A stretch of DNA of 13,871 nucleotides from Bacillota bacterium (lineage in GTDB: Bacteria > Bacillota_I > Bacilli_A > RF39 > UBA660). Shown here piece after piece: positions 5,850 through 12,255 of this stretch (positions are counted from its first letter, which is position 1; each line of letters opens with the position of its first letter). Both the position numbers and the translations under genes were made by a program. The notes under the pieces were generated by a model that was not told the origin of the DNA, did no database searches, and was given only the letters and a program-made list of their open reading frames with translations. Where the stretch lies: the NCBI GenBank assembly GCA_023391185.1, contig JAEWBI010000038.1:1-13871 (forward strand), read 5' to 3'.

Positions 5850-5885
5850 AAGACTTTTGATCTAACAGAGGAGGTCTTATTTTTT
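5850..5885 (+). terminator. Second terminator-like hairpin
   Basis: AAGACTT pairs with AGGTCTT (one T-G pair) around a 15-nt loop, followed by A and a run of T. It resembles the hairpin part of another cassette junction whose gene is missing. Confidence 0.5.
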
Positions 5886-6104
5886 ATTAATTATATTTTA
5901 TTGGAAAATTTAGAAGAAGAAGGCGAATTATCAAAATAGTGAATATTTATTATTATTTAGTTACTAGAACAAGAAAATAAGCATGATATAAACATGTTTC
6001 AATTGACAATTAATATAAAAAATCACAAAAAATAGTTTTTTTTAGCAATAAATATAAATTATGATTGAAAAAGTATGCATTTACTCGCTAAAAACAGACT
6101 AAAC
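5886..6104. other. Intergenic stretch without a gene
   Basis: I see no gene here. A 12-codon open end, 'LENLEEEGELSK' then TAG (5901-5939), has coding-like character and could be the last trace of a lost gene, but it is too short to assign. The rest is AT-rich with many stops in all frames. Confidence 0.4.
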
Positions 6105-6133
6105 TTGACAAAATAAATGTGTGGTGTTATAAT
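6105..6133 (+). promoter_or_regulatory. Strong promoter of the ATPase gene
   Basis: TTGACA (6105-6110), exactly 17 bp, then TATAAT (6128-6133), with TGT just before it (extended -10). Both hexamers are perfect consensus, the best promoter in the window. No operator-like palindrome overlaps it. Confidence 0.9.
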
Positions 6134-6162
6134 ATTGACATAAAGAAATAGGAGAGATGTAT

Positions 6163-7461
6163 ATGTTTATAAAAATTAAAGTTGATAATGTGAAAGGTAT
6201 AGATAATGAAATAGAACTTGATTTTATTTCTTCTTCAAGAAAAAAGGAAATAAATCCATCAGTTGCAATCACAGATGATAATATATATGTTAATAAATTA
6301 ATGGGTATAGCTGGGTCAAATGGAACAGGCAAATCTACAATATATGAAGTTATCTCTTCAGTAGGTAGTTTTTTAGAACGAGAAATAACTAAGAGAAATT
6401 TAGAAAGAATGCTTAATGCTGAGAAAAAAGAAGAAGAATTTCCTAAAAAATTAAGTGATGATATTGTAAAATATATAAAAAAAATACAAAATGAAATAGG
6501 ATTGCCAGAACAAAATCAAGGAAGACTTGAAGACAAATCGACTATACTTATGCAATTATATATAAAAGGTAATGATGAAATATCAACTGGTTATTATAGT
6601 TATGAGTTAGTATATGATAAAGATGTAGAGGATAAAGGTATTATTCAAGAAAAATTAAGTTTTAAGAAGAAATATAGAAGTTCAAAGGAAAAGGTATTGT
6701 TTGATAAAAGTGGAACCTTTGTTAGTCAAATAGGATACGATATAACTTATTTTAATAACATGCCTGATTTCGAAAGAAATAAAAAAAGTGATAATTATAT
6801 TAATTATTTGAGAACTTTTTATAATCATTATAATAGAAATTCTACAGGATATTTTGATTTTTTAGAATTTGATTCAGATGAAATTGAAGAATGGATAAAA
6901 AATGAACCTGAGTTAGTAAAAAGCATTGCTAAAATAGTAGACAGTAAGATAGTAGATATCAGTATTGATGAAAGTAAAGAATATGAAAAGAAAGTACTAT
7001 TTACAAATGACAAAGGAATTAATTTGTATTATAGAATGCTGTCAGATGGTACTCAAAAAATGTTACAGTTATGTCAAAAAACATCATACATTATAAGAAA
7101 TAATGGAATTTTAATCATTGATGAAATAGAAAATGGTGTACACACAGAATTACTAAACGCATTACTATTAATGTTCCTTAACAAAAACAATCTTAATTCG
7201 CAACTAATATTTACTACACATTATCCGGAAATATTTGAAATGAAAAGACTCGATCAGACTAAGATATTTAAACAAGATCAAGTGGTTTTTTTAGGTAGAA
7301 GAAACGGCTTTATGACAGCAGATAGATTATCAGAGATTAAACATGATGGTAAAAAGTTAAGAAATGATATTTCAATAGCAAAAGCATATAGAGATAAAAT
7401 TGTATCAATACATCCAGATAAAGAAGAAATAGAAAAATTACTGTTTTTTATAGAAAAATAG
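6163..7461 (+). CDS. AAA/ABC-type ATPase, abortive-infection-like
   Basis: Encodes 432 residues. Start at 6163: GGAG (6151-6154) is 8 nt upstream, whereas ATG 6157 is only 2 nt from it. The protein opens like the AAA_15/AAA_21 group ('MFIKIKVDNVKGIDNEIELDF'). Walker A is GSNGTGKST (51-59), the signature-like 'LSDGTQKML' is at about 293, Walker B 'ILIIDEIENG' has D320 and E321, and the H-loop is 'FTTHYPE' (H353). This is the SMC/ABC-like fold shared by AbiL-, RloC-, OLD- and Gabija-type defence ATPases. No nuclease or TOPRIM domain is fused at the C-terminus, and no partner gene of the AbiL/RloB type follows. Position just before CBASS supports a defence role; its exact system is unknown. It could also be a co-transcribed accessory of the CBASS operon. 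Confidence 0.82.
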   Translation: MFIKIKVDNVKGIDNEIELDFISSSRKKEINPSVAITDDNIYVNKLMGIAGSNGTGKSTIYEVISSVGSFLEREITKRNLERMLNAEKKEEEFPKKLSDDIVKYIKKIQNEIGLPEQNQGRLEDKSTILMQLYIKGNDEISTGYYSYELVYDKDVEDKGIIQEKLSFKKKYRSSKEKVLFDKSGTFVSQIGYDITYFNNMPDFERNKKSDNYINYLRTFYNHYNRNSTGYFDFLEFDSDEIEEWIKNEPELVKSIAKIVDSKIVDISIDESKEYEKKVLFTNDKGINLYYRMLSDGTQKMLQLCQKTSYIIRNNGILIIDEIENGVHTELLNALLLMFLNKNNLNSQLIFTTHYPEIFEMKRLDQTKIFKQDQVVFLGRRNGFMTADRLSEIKHDGKKLRNDISIAKAYRDKIVSIHPDKEEIEKLLFFIEK

Positions 7462-7490
7462 TAATTATAGATTTAAGGAGGTGATGAAGA

Positions 7491-7535
7491 TTGAATGTAT
7501 TGTGCAATTTAAAATTATTACATAAAAAAAACTAA
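7491..7535 (+). CDS. Possible 14-codon leader peptide
   Basis: AAGGAGGTGATG (7475-7486) is nearly a perfect 16S rRNA complement, the best ribosome binding site in the window, yet no real gene follows it. TTG 7491, at a good distance, opens 'MNVLCNLKLLHKKN' and stops at 7533, where the first hairpin begins. A competing ATG at 7484 (13 codons) is too close to the site. This is either a regulatory leader peptide or the start of a deleted partner gene of the ATPase. Confidence 0.35.
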   Translation: MNVLCNLKLLHKKN

Positions 7536-7550
7536 TGCGCCAACATTAGT
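7531..7550 (+). promoter_or_regulatory. Leader hairpin 1
   Basis: Perfect 7-bp arms ACTAATG and CATTAGT with loop CGCCAA. It overlaps the stop codon of the possible leader peptide, so a ribosome there would block its folding. Confidence 0.5.
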
Positions 7551-7560
7551 CAATGAACAA

Positions 7561-7614
7561 ATAAAATTATGATAAATATTACTTGCACCTATAAGTAGTA
7601 TATCATAATTTTAT
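7561..7614 (+). repeat. Long inverted repeat in front of the CBASS operon
   Basis: 14-bp perfect outer arms (ATAAAATTATGATA and TATCATAATTTTAT) continue, after a 2-base bulge, into 8 more pairs (TATTACTT and AAGTAGTA, one T-G) around the loop GCACCTAT. A short T run (ATTGTTTTT) follows, so it could act as an attenuator. Alternatively, TTGCAC (7583-7588) and CATAAT (7604-7609) are a weak promoter with a short 15-bp spacer, in which case the repeat would be an operator. Confidence 0.6.
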
Positions 7615-7671
7615 ATTGTTTTTCCAATAATTATTAAAAAATAAAAAATCTAATTATATTAGGAGGAAACA

Positions 7672-8805
7672 ATGATAGAAAAAAATATAAATAAAGATGA
7701 AATAAATAAAATGTATAACGATATTGCTGATGAACTTAACATATCTGATAGTGTTTTTGAGAGTGCTAACAGGAGTTATCACGCGCTAGGCTTATACTTG
7801 AGTAATAATATAAAAGATTATAAAGTAGAAATTTTTCCACAAGGGTCAATGAATCTTGGAACATTAATTAAACCAATTAGTGATAAAGACGATTACGATC
7901 TTGATGCAGTATGTAAGGTTAATTATGATTTTGAATCTCCGGGTGAATTAAAAAATCTTATAGGAGATACTTTGAAAAAAAGCGATATGTATTCTAAATT
8001 ACTTGATCCAGAAGAAGGGAAGAGATGCTGGACGTTAAAATATGCAGACAACGCGCAATTTCATATGGATATATTGCCTTCTGTTCCAAACAATGATGCT
8101 AAAAACAAATCTATAAAAATAACACATAAAGAAGGCGATTTATACAAATTTATCACCTCTAGTCCAGAAGACTACGCTGATTGGTTTAAAAACTTACAGG
8201 AACGCGAATATAAGATATTATTAGAAAAATATTCAGCAGATGTAGCTGATTTGAAAAAATTTAATAAAAGAACTACATTACAAAAAACTATTCAAATTTT
8301 GAAGAGACATAGAGATGTTAAGTATGCAAATATTCCTGAGGTTGAAAGAGAAAATAAACCTATATCTATTATAATAACAACATTAGTAGGAAAAATGTAT
8401 ACAGGAAATGAAACGATTTTAGATTTAATAGAAAAATTTGTGTGTAATTATCACAATTATATTACAGTTAATTCAAAAGGATGTTATGTTATAGAAAATC
8501 CAATTAATAGTGAAGAAAATTTTGCAGATAAATGGAACATATATCCTGAAAGAAAAGATGCATTTTATAAATGGATAGAAGAATTAAAATATGATTTAAT
8601 AACTAATAATTTTATGCTATTTTCTGATTTAGTAGATAAAAGCAAGGTTCTAAAAAAAGTTTTTGGAGAAAATTTAGTTAAAAGTGTGTTTGAAAAGAAA
8701 ACATTATCTAATAATGAAAAATATATCAAAAACAATGATGTAGCTACATTGATAAGCGAAGAGACAAATATTCCAGTAAAAGGGCATACTTTCTATGGCA
8801 AGTAA
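7672..8805 (+). CDS. CBASS CD-NTase (cGAS/DncV-like nucleotidyltransferase)
   Basis: A 377-residue soluble nucleotidyltransferase expected to make a cyclic oligonucleotide alarm signal on phage infection. The GS motif is in 'FPQGSMNLGTLIKP' (G58, S59). The metal-binding acids are D76 and D78 in 'DDYDLDAV' and D133 in 'FHMDILPSV', the classic DncV/SMODS layout. The C-terminal half contains the helical 'LQKTIQILKRHRDV' segment typical of these enzymes. SD AGGAGG is 5 nt before the ATG. The last 11 nt overlap the next gene (E2-like), and the tail reads 'KGHTFYGK': a glycine near the end fits a C-terminus used by an E2-like partner, although a lysine follows it. I do not assign a clade or the nucleotide made. 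Confidence 0.9.
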   Translation: MIEKNINKDEINKMYNDIADELNISDSVFESANRSYHALGLYLSNNIKDYKVEIFPQGSMNLGTLIKPISDKDDYDLDAVCKVNYDFESPGELKNLIGDTLKKSDMYSKLLDPEEGKRCWTLKYADNAQFHMDILPSVPNNDAKNKSIKITHKEGDLYKFITSSPEDYADWFKNLQEREYKILLEKYSADVADLKKFNKRTTLQKTIQILKRHRDVKYANIPEVERENKPISIIITTLVGKMYTGNETILDLIEKFVCNYHNYITVNSKGCYVIENPINSEENFADKWNIYPERKDAFYKWIEELKYDLITNNFMLFSDLVDKSKVLKKVFGENLVKSVFEKKTLSNNEKYIKNNDVATLISEETNIPVKGHTFYGK

Positions 8806-9259
8806 GTTCTTTAAAAAACCTAAAAACCTTGCATTACAATTATTAAATTTAAATTTGAAATACAAAAAAATCAGTTCTGAAATTAAAAATAATCATCTTA
8901 TATGGAATCAAGAAGTCAAACCATCTCCTTTATCAAAAAAGTATATATTAACACTAGATTACGATGGTGTTATTCCTAAAGTATATTTATATAATCAAGG
9001 TATAGTTAATGCCAAAGATGATGAAATACCACATTGTTATAAACAACATTATATAAATGATGTCAATGAATATGTCCAAATATGTTTATATTATCCTAAA
9101 TATAAAGAATGGGGTAGAGATATGTTTTTATCAGAAACTATTATTCCATGGGCAATAGATTGGATATATTATTATGAGCAATGGCGTATTACTGGTAAGT
9201 GGTTAGGAGGAGGAATAACCCATGAAAAAAGCAAAAAAAATTCTCTATCCGATTTATAA
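8795..9259 (+). CDS. CBASS E2-like protein (short type II)
   Basis: Encodes 154 residues. The C-terminal half matches the E2-like domain of CBASS Cap2 and stand-alone E2 proteins: 'ICLYYPKYKEWGRDM', then 'TIIPWAIDWIYYYEQW' and 'TGKWLGGG-x-x-H'. C97 in 'QICLYY' is the likely active cysteine. In short type II CBASS this protein replaces the E1-E2 fusion Cap2 and acts on the C-terminus of the CD-NTase, priming it. No E1 (ThiF) or JAB gene is nearby, consistent with the short form. It overlaps the CD-NTase by 11 nt and the effector by 38 nt, so translation is coupled. Family membership is by motif recall only. Confidence 0.75.
   Translation: MASKFFKKPKNLALQLLNLNLKYKKISSEIKNNHLIWNQEVKPSPLSKKYILTLDYDGVIPKVYLYNQGIVNAKDDEIPHCYKQHYINDVNEYVQICLYYPKYKEWGRDMFLSETIIPWAIDWIYYYEQWRITGKWLGGGITHEKSKKNSLSDL
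9205..9213 (+). promoter_or_regulatory. Ribosome binding site inside the E2 gene
   Basis: AGGAGGAGG lies 8 nt before the effector ATG (9222). In the E2 frame these bases sit within the codons of the conserved 'LGGG' motif, so one stretch serves both purposes. Confidence 0.8.
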
Positions 9260-10022
9260 ACTATTTATTCCGTTAATAATTATAATTATAATTTCAAGTT
9301 ATTTGTCATCAATCTTCGAAATAGTAGATTATAATGGAAATGGATTCTTGTTAAAATTATCAGAAATAACATTTGGACATCCAAGACGTGTAGCGTCTTT
9401 TATACTGTTTGTTAGTCAATTATCAGTGGTAAGATGTTACAATTCAAAAAAGGAGTTTGCACCAACAGACTTATATGGAAATTATCCCATATTTATATAT
9501 AATGTTGCATTTTATTTGCTAGGATTTAAAATAGTAAATTTGAAGATGAAACCAATACCATTACAGTTTAAATTATTACATCAAAAGAATTTTGATCTTA
9601 TAGATGATACGTATTATTCTCCCGATGAATTTGATTATGATGTTAGTTATTTTGGTAAATTAGATTATAATTCTAAACAAATAAATATTATTGTCGCAGA
9701 TACTTATATAATTAATGAGGATATGATTAAAAAAACCATTCTTAAAAATTATACAATTAAAATTGATAGAGTAGGACAAGTTGGAGTAAGGACAAATTCA
9801 AAAAATTTAATTAATATTCTAATAAATGAAATACAAAAAAATAAATCAACATGTAAAGAATTTAATTTGTTTTTATCAACTCCTGCTTCAATAAATAAAT
9901 CCATTTACCAACAAGTATTTCAAACAGGGGGAAGAGATAAATTTAAATTAAATATTTATCAACAAGATAATAAAAATAATTATTTATTTAATGAGAACCC
10001 TGTTACAATTTCACTTGGGTAG
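9222..10022 (+). CDS. CBASS membrane effector (2TM plus sensor domain, possibly SAVED-like)
   Basis: Encodes 266 residues. A strong N-terminal helix (residues 12-33, 'YKLFIPLIIIIIISSYLSSIF') and one or two weaker ones (about 57-71 and 87-103) make it membrane-bound. The rest (about 110-266) is a soluble alpha/beta domain with 'INIIVADTYIINED' (154-167), 'DRVGQVGVRTNS' (182-193), 'FNLFLSTPASINKSIYQQVF' (214-233) and 'KLNIYQQ' (242-248). The last two blocks resemble the end of a SAVED sensor, which suggests a 2TM-SAVED effector of the Cap14 kind: nucleotide binding would trigger membrane disruption and cell death. The SAVED match is loose and could be wrong; another CBASS membrane-effector sensor is possible. 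It is the last gene of the operon. Confidence 0.62.
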   Translation: MKKAKKILYPIYKLFIPLIIIIIISSYLSSIFEIVDYNGNGFLLKLSEITFGHPRRVASFILFVSQLSVVRCYNSKKEFAPTDLYGNYPIFIYNVAFYLLGFKIVNLKMKPIPLQFKLLHQKNFDLIDDTYYSPDEFDYDVSYFGKLDYNSKQINIIVADTYIINEDMIKKTILKNYTIKIDRVGQVGVRTNSKNLINILINEIQKNKSTCKEFNLFLSTPASINKSIYQQVFQTGGRDKFKLNIYQQDNKNNYLFNENPVTISLG

Positions 10023-10027
10023 GGATT

Positions 10028-10056
10028 GAACGGACTATTTATTTAGTTCGTTTTTT
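10028..10056 (+). terminator. Terminator of the CBASS operon
   Basis: GAACGGACTA pairs with TAGTTCGTTT (two G-T pairs) around TTTATT; six T are at 10051-10056. It lies 6 bp after the effector stop. Confidence 0.75.
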
Positions 10057-10081
10057 AGTGTATATTTATATAGGTAATAAT

Positions 10082-10581
10082 ATGAGATATGAGTTTAAAA
10101 TTATAGAATAATATATAGGGAAAAAAGATTATGAAATATATTAAGAAACACCAAAAGAAAATGACGGATATAGTAATAAGATATTTGGTATGTCTTACAG
10201 TAATTACTTAAATATAATGAAGAAGTTTATTGAAAATGAGATAAATTACTACAATATAAAAATGGGCGGAACCGTGAATATCTGCATATTTTATGTCAAT
10301 GGTTATCCAGTTTGTTAAGTAGGTATAAGGACACTTTAAAATAATTTTTTGGAAGAAAAAGGAAATAGAAAATTATATGTTATTATAATATTATATAGAA
10401 AAAAACGGTACTGAACAATAATGCAGAAATCGCATTATAAGAAGCTAAGGCATTAGGATTTAATGGAATTGTAATTAATTGTGATGATAATAATAATCAT
10501 TTCAAAAAAACCAAACTAACTAATGGTGAATTATTAGAGAATTATTATACAACAACAGGTGGATGGCATAGTAGTATATAA
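10082..10581 (+). pseudogene. Decayed GNAT-family acetyltransferase
   Basis: No open reading frame survives, but one frame from ATG 10082 reads 'MRYEFKIIE*YIGKKDYEIY*ETPKEN', then 'IFGMSYSNYLNIMKKFIENEINYY', 'CIFYVNGYPVC*VGIRTL*' and 'EEKGNRKLYVIIILYRKKRY'. A one-base shift near 10400-10420 then leads to 'NNAEIAL*EAKALGFNGIVINCDDNN' and on to a TAA at 10579. This is the order of a GNAT N-acetyltransferase: central strands, a degraded 'IGY-x-IRPS-R-x-KGYG' acetyl-CoA loop, then the 'A-LGF' helix and the 'CD-x-N' block. In-frame stops fall at 10109, 10142, 10316, 10337 and 10438, mostly TAA as expected from AAA or CAA changes. The repaired length is about 166 residues, normal for the family. 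Confidence 0.78.
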
Positions 10582-10611
10582 TTCATTAACTTGTGTTTTA
10601 ATTTATAAATT

Positions 10612-10661
10612 AAAATGCTATAATCTAACTATATTAGAAGTTATCTCAACACCTGATTTAT
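10612..10661 (+). repeat. 50-bp direct repeat, copy 1 (interrupted)
   Basis: Matches 12190-12239 at 41 of 50 positions without gaps, including an identical stretch of 17 bases around ACTATATTAGAAGTTA. It follows the GNAT remnant and ends in ATTTAT, exactly where the GCCCCATT box begins. In the other copy ATTTAT continues into AATTCTAACTTCT, which completes a hairpin. Confidence 0.8.
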
Positions 10662-10681
10662 GCCCCATTAAGAGATTAATT

Positions 10682-10716
10682 GAACCTTTCAATAGAAAGG
10701 TTCGTTTTCTTTTTTT
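10682..10716 (+). terminator. Terminator inside cassette-start module 2
   Basis: Perfect 9-bp arms GAACCTTTC and GAAAGGTTC, loop AATA, then GTTTTCTTTTTTT. Confidence 0.8.
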
Positions 10717-10727
10717 CAAAAAAGGTA

Positions 10728-10733
10728 TATAAT
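10728..10733 (+). promoter_or_regulatory. -10 box for the methyltransferase gene
   Basis: TATAAT in the context AAAAAAGGTATATAAT, like AAAAATGTTATATAAT at 5477-5492. The predicted transcript start is nearly at the ribosome binding site AAGGTG. No clear -35. Confidence 0.55.
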
Positions 10734-10751
10734 CATTATAAGGTGATGAAA

Positions 10752-11492
10752 ATGAATAAAGATAATGTTTATAATGATGAACAGATATTTAATGAGTATT
10801 TAAAATATCGAAATGATGAGGATAGTCCTCATACTATTGAGGTAAAACCAATTATCATTGATTTAGTTGACAATGTAAATGGGAAAAAAATTCTAGATGT
10901 AGGTTGTGGAGCCGGCGATCTTGCTTATTATTTTTCGGAAAATGGTGCAAAAAGTGTTGTAGGTATAGATATATCTGAGAGAGCTATTACTTACGCTAAT
11001 CATTTTAACAAAAAAGACAATATAGAATATAAAGTGATGAATATTTGTGATTTAGACAAATTAAACAGTAAATTCAATATTGTGATTAGTGATATGGTCT
11101 TCAATTATATTAGTGATTTTAAATCGGTTATGAAAAACATATATAACTTATTAGAAGACAAAGGAATTGTTGTTTTTTCACAAATCCATCCATTTTCAAC
11201 GGCGCCAATAAATGGTAGAGTATGGTCAAAAGACGAACAAGGAAATGACTTCTATCATTTATCAGATTATGGTAAAAACGGTATGAGAGAAACAAGTTAT
11301 TTTGGCGGAAAGCTAGAAATATTTCATCGCACTTTTGCCAATCTAATTAATACTATAATTGAAACGAATTTTGAAATTGTTGAGTTTATAGAACCATCTC
11401 CATCAAAGAAAATAATTGAAAAACTCCCTGATAGAATTAAGGAGATACATAAGCCATCATTTTTGATAGTGAAATTAATTAAAAAGCAATAA
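10752..11492 (+). CDS. Class I SAM-dependent methyltransferase
   Basis: Encodes 246 residues. Start at 10752: AAGGTG (10740-10745) lies 6 nt upstream. The open frame extends further upstream to 10680, but that part lies inside the terminator and promoter. Motif I is 'ILDVGCGAGD' (residues 47-56), the acidic end of strand 2 is D73 in 'VVGIDIS', and a 'VISDMVFNYI' strand-4 block and 'LLEDKGIVVFSQIHP' strand-5 block follow. The fold is the UbiE/Methyltransf_11 type acting on small molecules; the substrate cannot be read from the sequence. It is a single-gene unit bounded by a cassette-start module and a cassette-end box. Confidence 0.88.
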   Translation: MNKDNVYNDEQIFNEYLKYRNDEDSPHTIEVKPIIIDLVDNVNGKKILDVGCGAGDLAYYFSENGAKSVVGIDISERAITYANHFNKKDNIEYKVMNICDLDKLNSKFNIVISDMVFNYISDFKSVMKNIYNLLEDKGIVVFSQIHPFSTAPINGRVWSKDEQGNDFYHLSDYGKNGMRETSYFGGKLEIFHRTFANLINTIIETNFEIVEFIEPSPSKKIIEKLPDRIKEIHKPSFLIVKLIKKQ

Positions 11493-11505
11493 ATAAAGCT
11501 TTGTT

Positions 11506-11525
11506 CCTATTGGAATATTGCTCAT
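11506..11525 (+). repeat. Cassette-end box, copy 2
   Basis: CCTATTGGAATATTGC is identical to 5777-5792, then TCAT in place of CCCAT. It lies 13 bp after the methyltransferase stop and, as in copy 1, is followed by a hairpin terminator. Confidence 0.75.
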
Positions 11526-11534
11526 AAAGGAAGT

Positions 11535-11560
11535 AACTAGTAGAAATACTAGTTTTTATT
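11535..11560 (+). terminator. Terminator after the methyltransferase gene
   Basis: Perfect 8-bp arms AACTAGTA and TACTAGTT, GAAA loop, then TTTATT. Confidence 0.78.
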
Positions 11561-11581
11561 TACTTATAATTTAAAAAGGTT

Positions 11582-11609
11582 TATAATAGCATAGATTTTT
11601 AATTATAAT
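11582..11609 (+). promoter_or_regulatory. Promoter region of the DUF5662-like gene
   Basis: Two TATAAT boxes: 11582-11587, in the context AAAAAGGTTTATAAT shared with the two cassette-start modules, and 11604-11609. The first has a weak TTTACT -35 at 11559-11564, 17 bp upstream. Which one is used is unclear. Confidence 0.5.
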
Positions 11610-11631
11610 GTATAAGAAATGGAGAAATAAT

Positions 11632-12177
11632 ATGCAAGAAAATTTTGATGTATATAAATATATTAATTATTATTTTAACCATACATATAATGTTGTTTTA
11701 GCTTGGAAAGATATTCAGTTAATCTTAATTGAAAATAAAATAATAGATGAAGTAGAATATAACAAAATAAATTCTCTAATTATATGGCACGATAATTCCA
11801 AAATATCAAAGGAAGAATTTTTAGGGTATGGATTAAAATTTTTCCCTGTAGATAACAACGCAAAAAATGATGAATTGTTTAAAGAAGCTTGGGAACATCA
11901 CAAAGAAAATAATCTTCATCATCATCAAAGTTTAAAATACTATCAAGGAAAGTATAAAAAATGTTATTTAATAGAAATGATATGTGATTGGATAGCAATG
12001 GGATGGGAGACTGGTTCTTTAGCTCAAGAGTATTATGAACAAAATAAGAATAAAATAGAATTAACAAATGAAGATAAAAAAATTATAGAAGACATTTTTT
12101 TGCTAATTAATAAAAGTTGTTGTTTATCAAATCACAAAGCTACAGATAAAGAAAAAGCAATATTATATTTTCGATAG
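11632..12177 (+). CDS. DUF5662-family protein, HD-like
   Basis: Encodes 181 residues. Start at 11632: GGAG (11621-11624) lies 7 nt upstream; the in-frame ATG at 11608 has no such site. Conserved-looking blocks are 'WHDNSKISKEEFLGYGLKFF' (H53, D54, S56, K57), 'EAWEHHKENNLHHH' (85-98) and 'EMICDWIAMGWETG' (115-128, with D119). This matches my memory of the DUF5662 family, often found in phages and accessory regions. H17, H53-D54 and D119 resemble the metal ligands of HD phosphohydrolases, so hydrolysis of a nucleotide or phosphate ester is possible but unproven. It sits alone between a terminator and a repeat. Confidence 0.72.
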   Translation: MQENFDVYKYINYYFNHTYNVVLAWKDIQLILIENKIIDEVEYNKINSLIIWHDNSKISKEEFLGYGLKFFPVDNNAKNDELFKEAWEHHKENNLHHHQSLKYYQGKYKKCYLIEMICDWIAMGWETGSLAQEYYEQNKNKIELTNEDKKIIEDIFLLINKSCCLSNHKATDKEKAILYFR

Positions 12178-12189
12178 GCCAAATTTTAA

Positions 12190-12239
12190 AAAATGCTATA
12201 AGTAAACTATATTAGAAGTTAGTGCAATACTTCATTTAT
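12190..12239 (+). repeat. 50-bp direct repeat, copy 2 (intact)
   Basis: Partner of 10612-10661. Here the sequence continues so that AGAAGTTAG (12214-12222) pairs perfectly with CTAACTTCT (12244-12252), making a 9-bp stem with a 21-nt loop. The other copy lacks the second arm. Confidence 0.8.
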
Positions 12240-12255
12240 AATTCTAACTTCTGCA

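Larger units (their letters stand above)
10655..10754 (+). repeat. Cassette-start module, copy 2
   Basis: Aligns with 5415-5514: GATTTA, GCCCCATTAAGAGA (10663-10676), a hairpin terminator (10682-10716), TATAAT (10728-10733), and AAGGTGATG with the start codon. Stem changes relative to copy 1 preserve pairing, and both copies have the loop AATA. Confidence 0.8.

Noticed and set aside
7561..7614. Inverted repeat as a miniature transposable element (MITE)
   Set aside because: No target duplication or second copy in the window; a regulatory hairpin is simpler.
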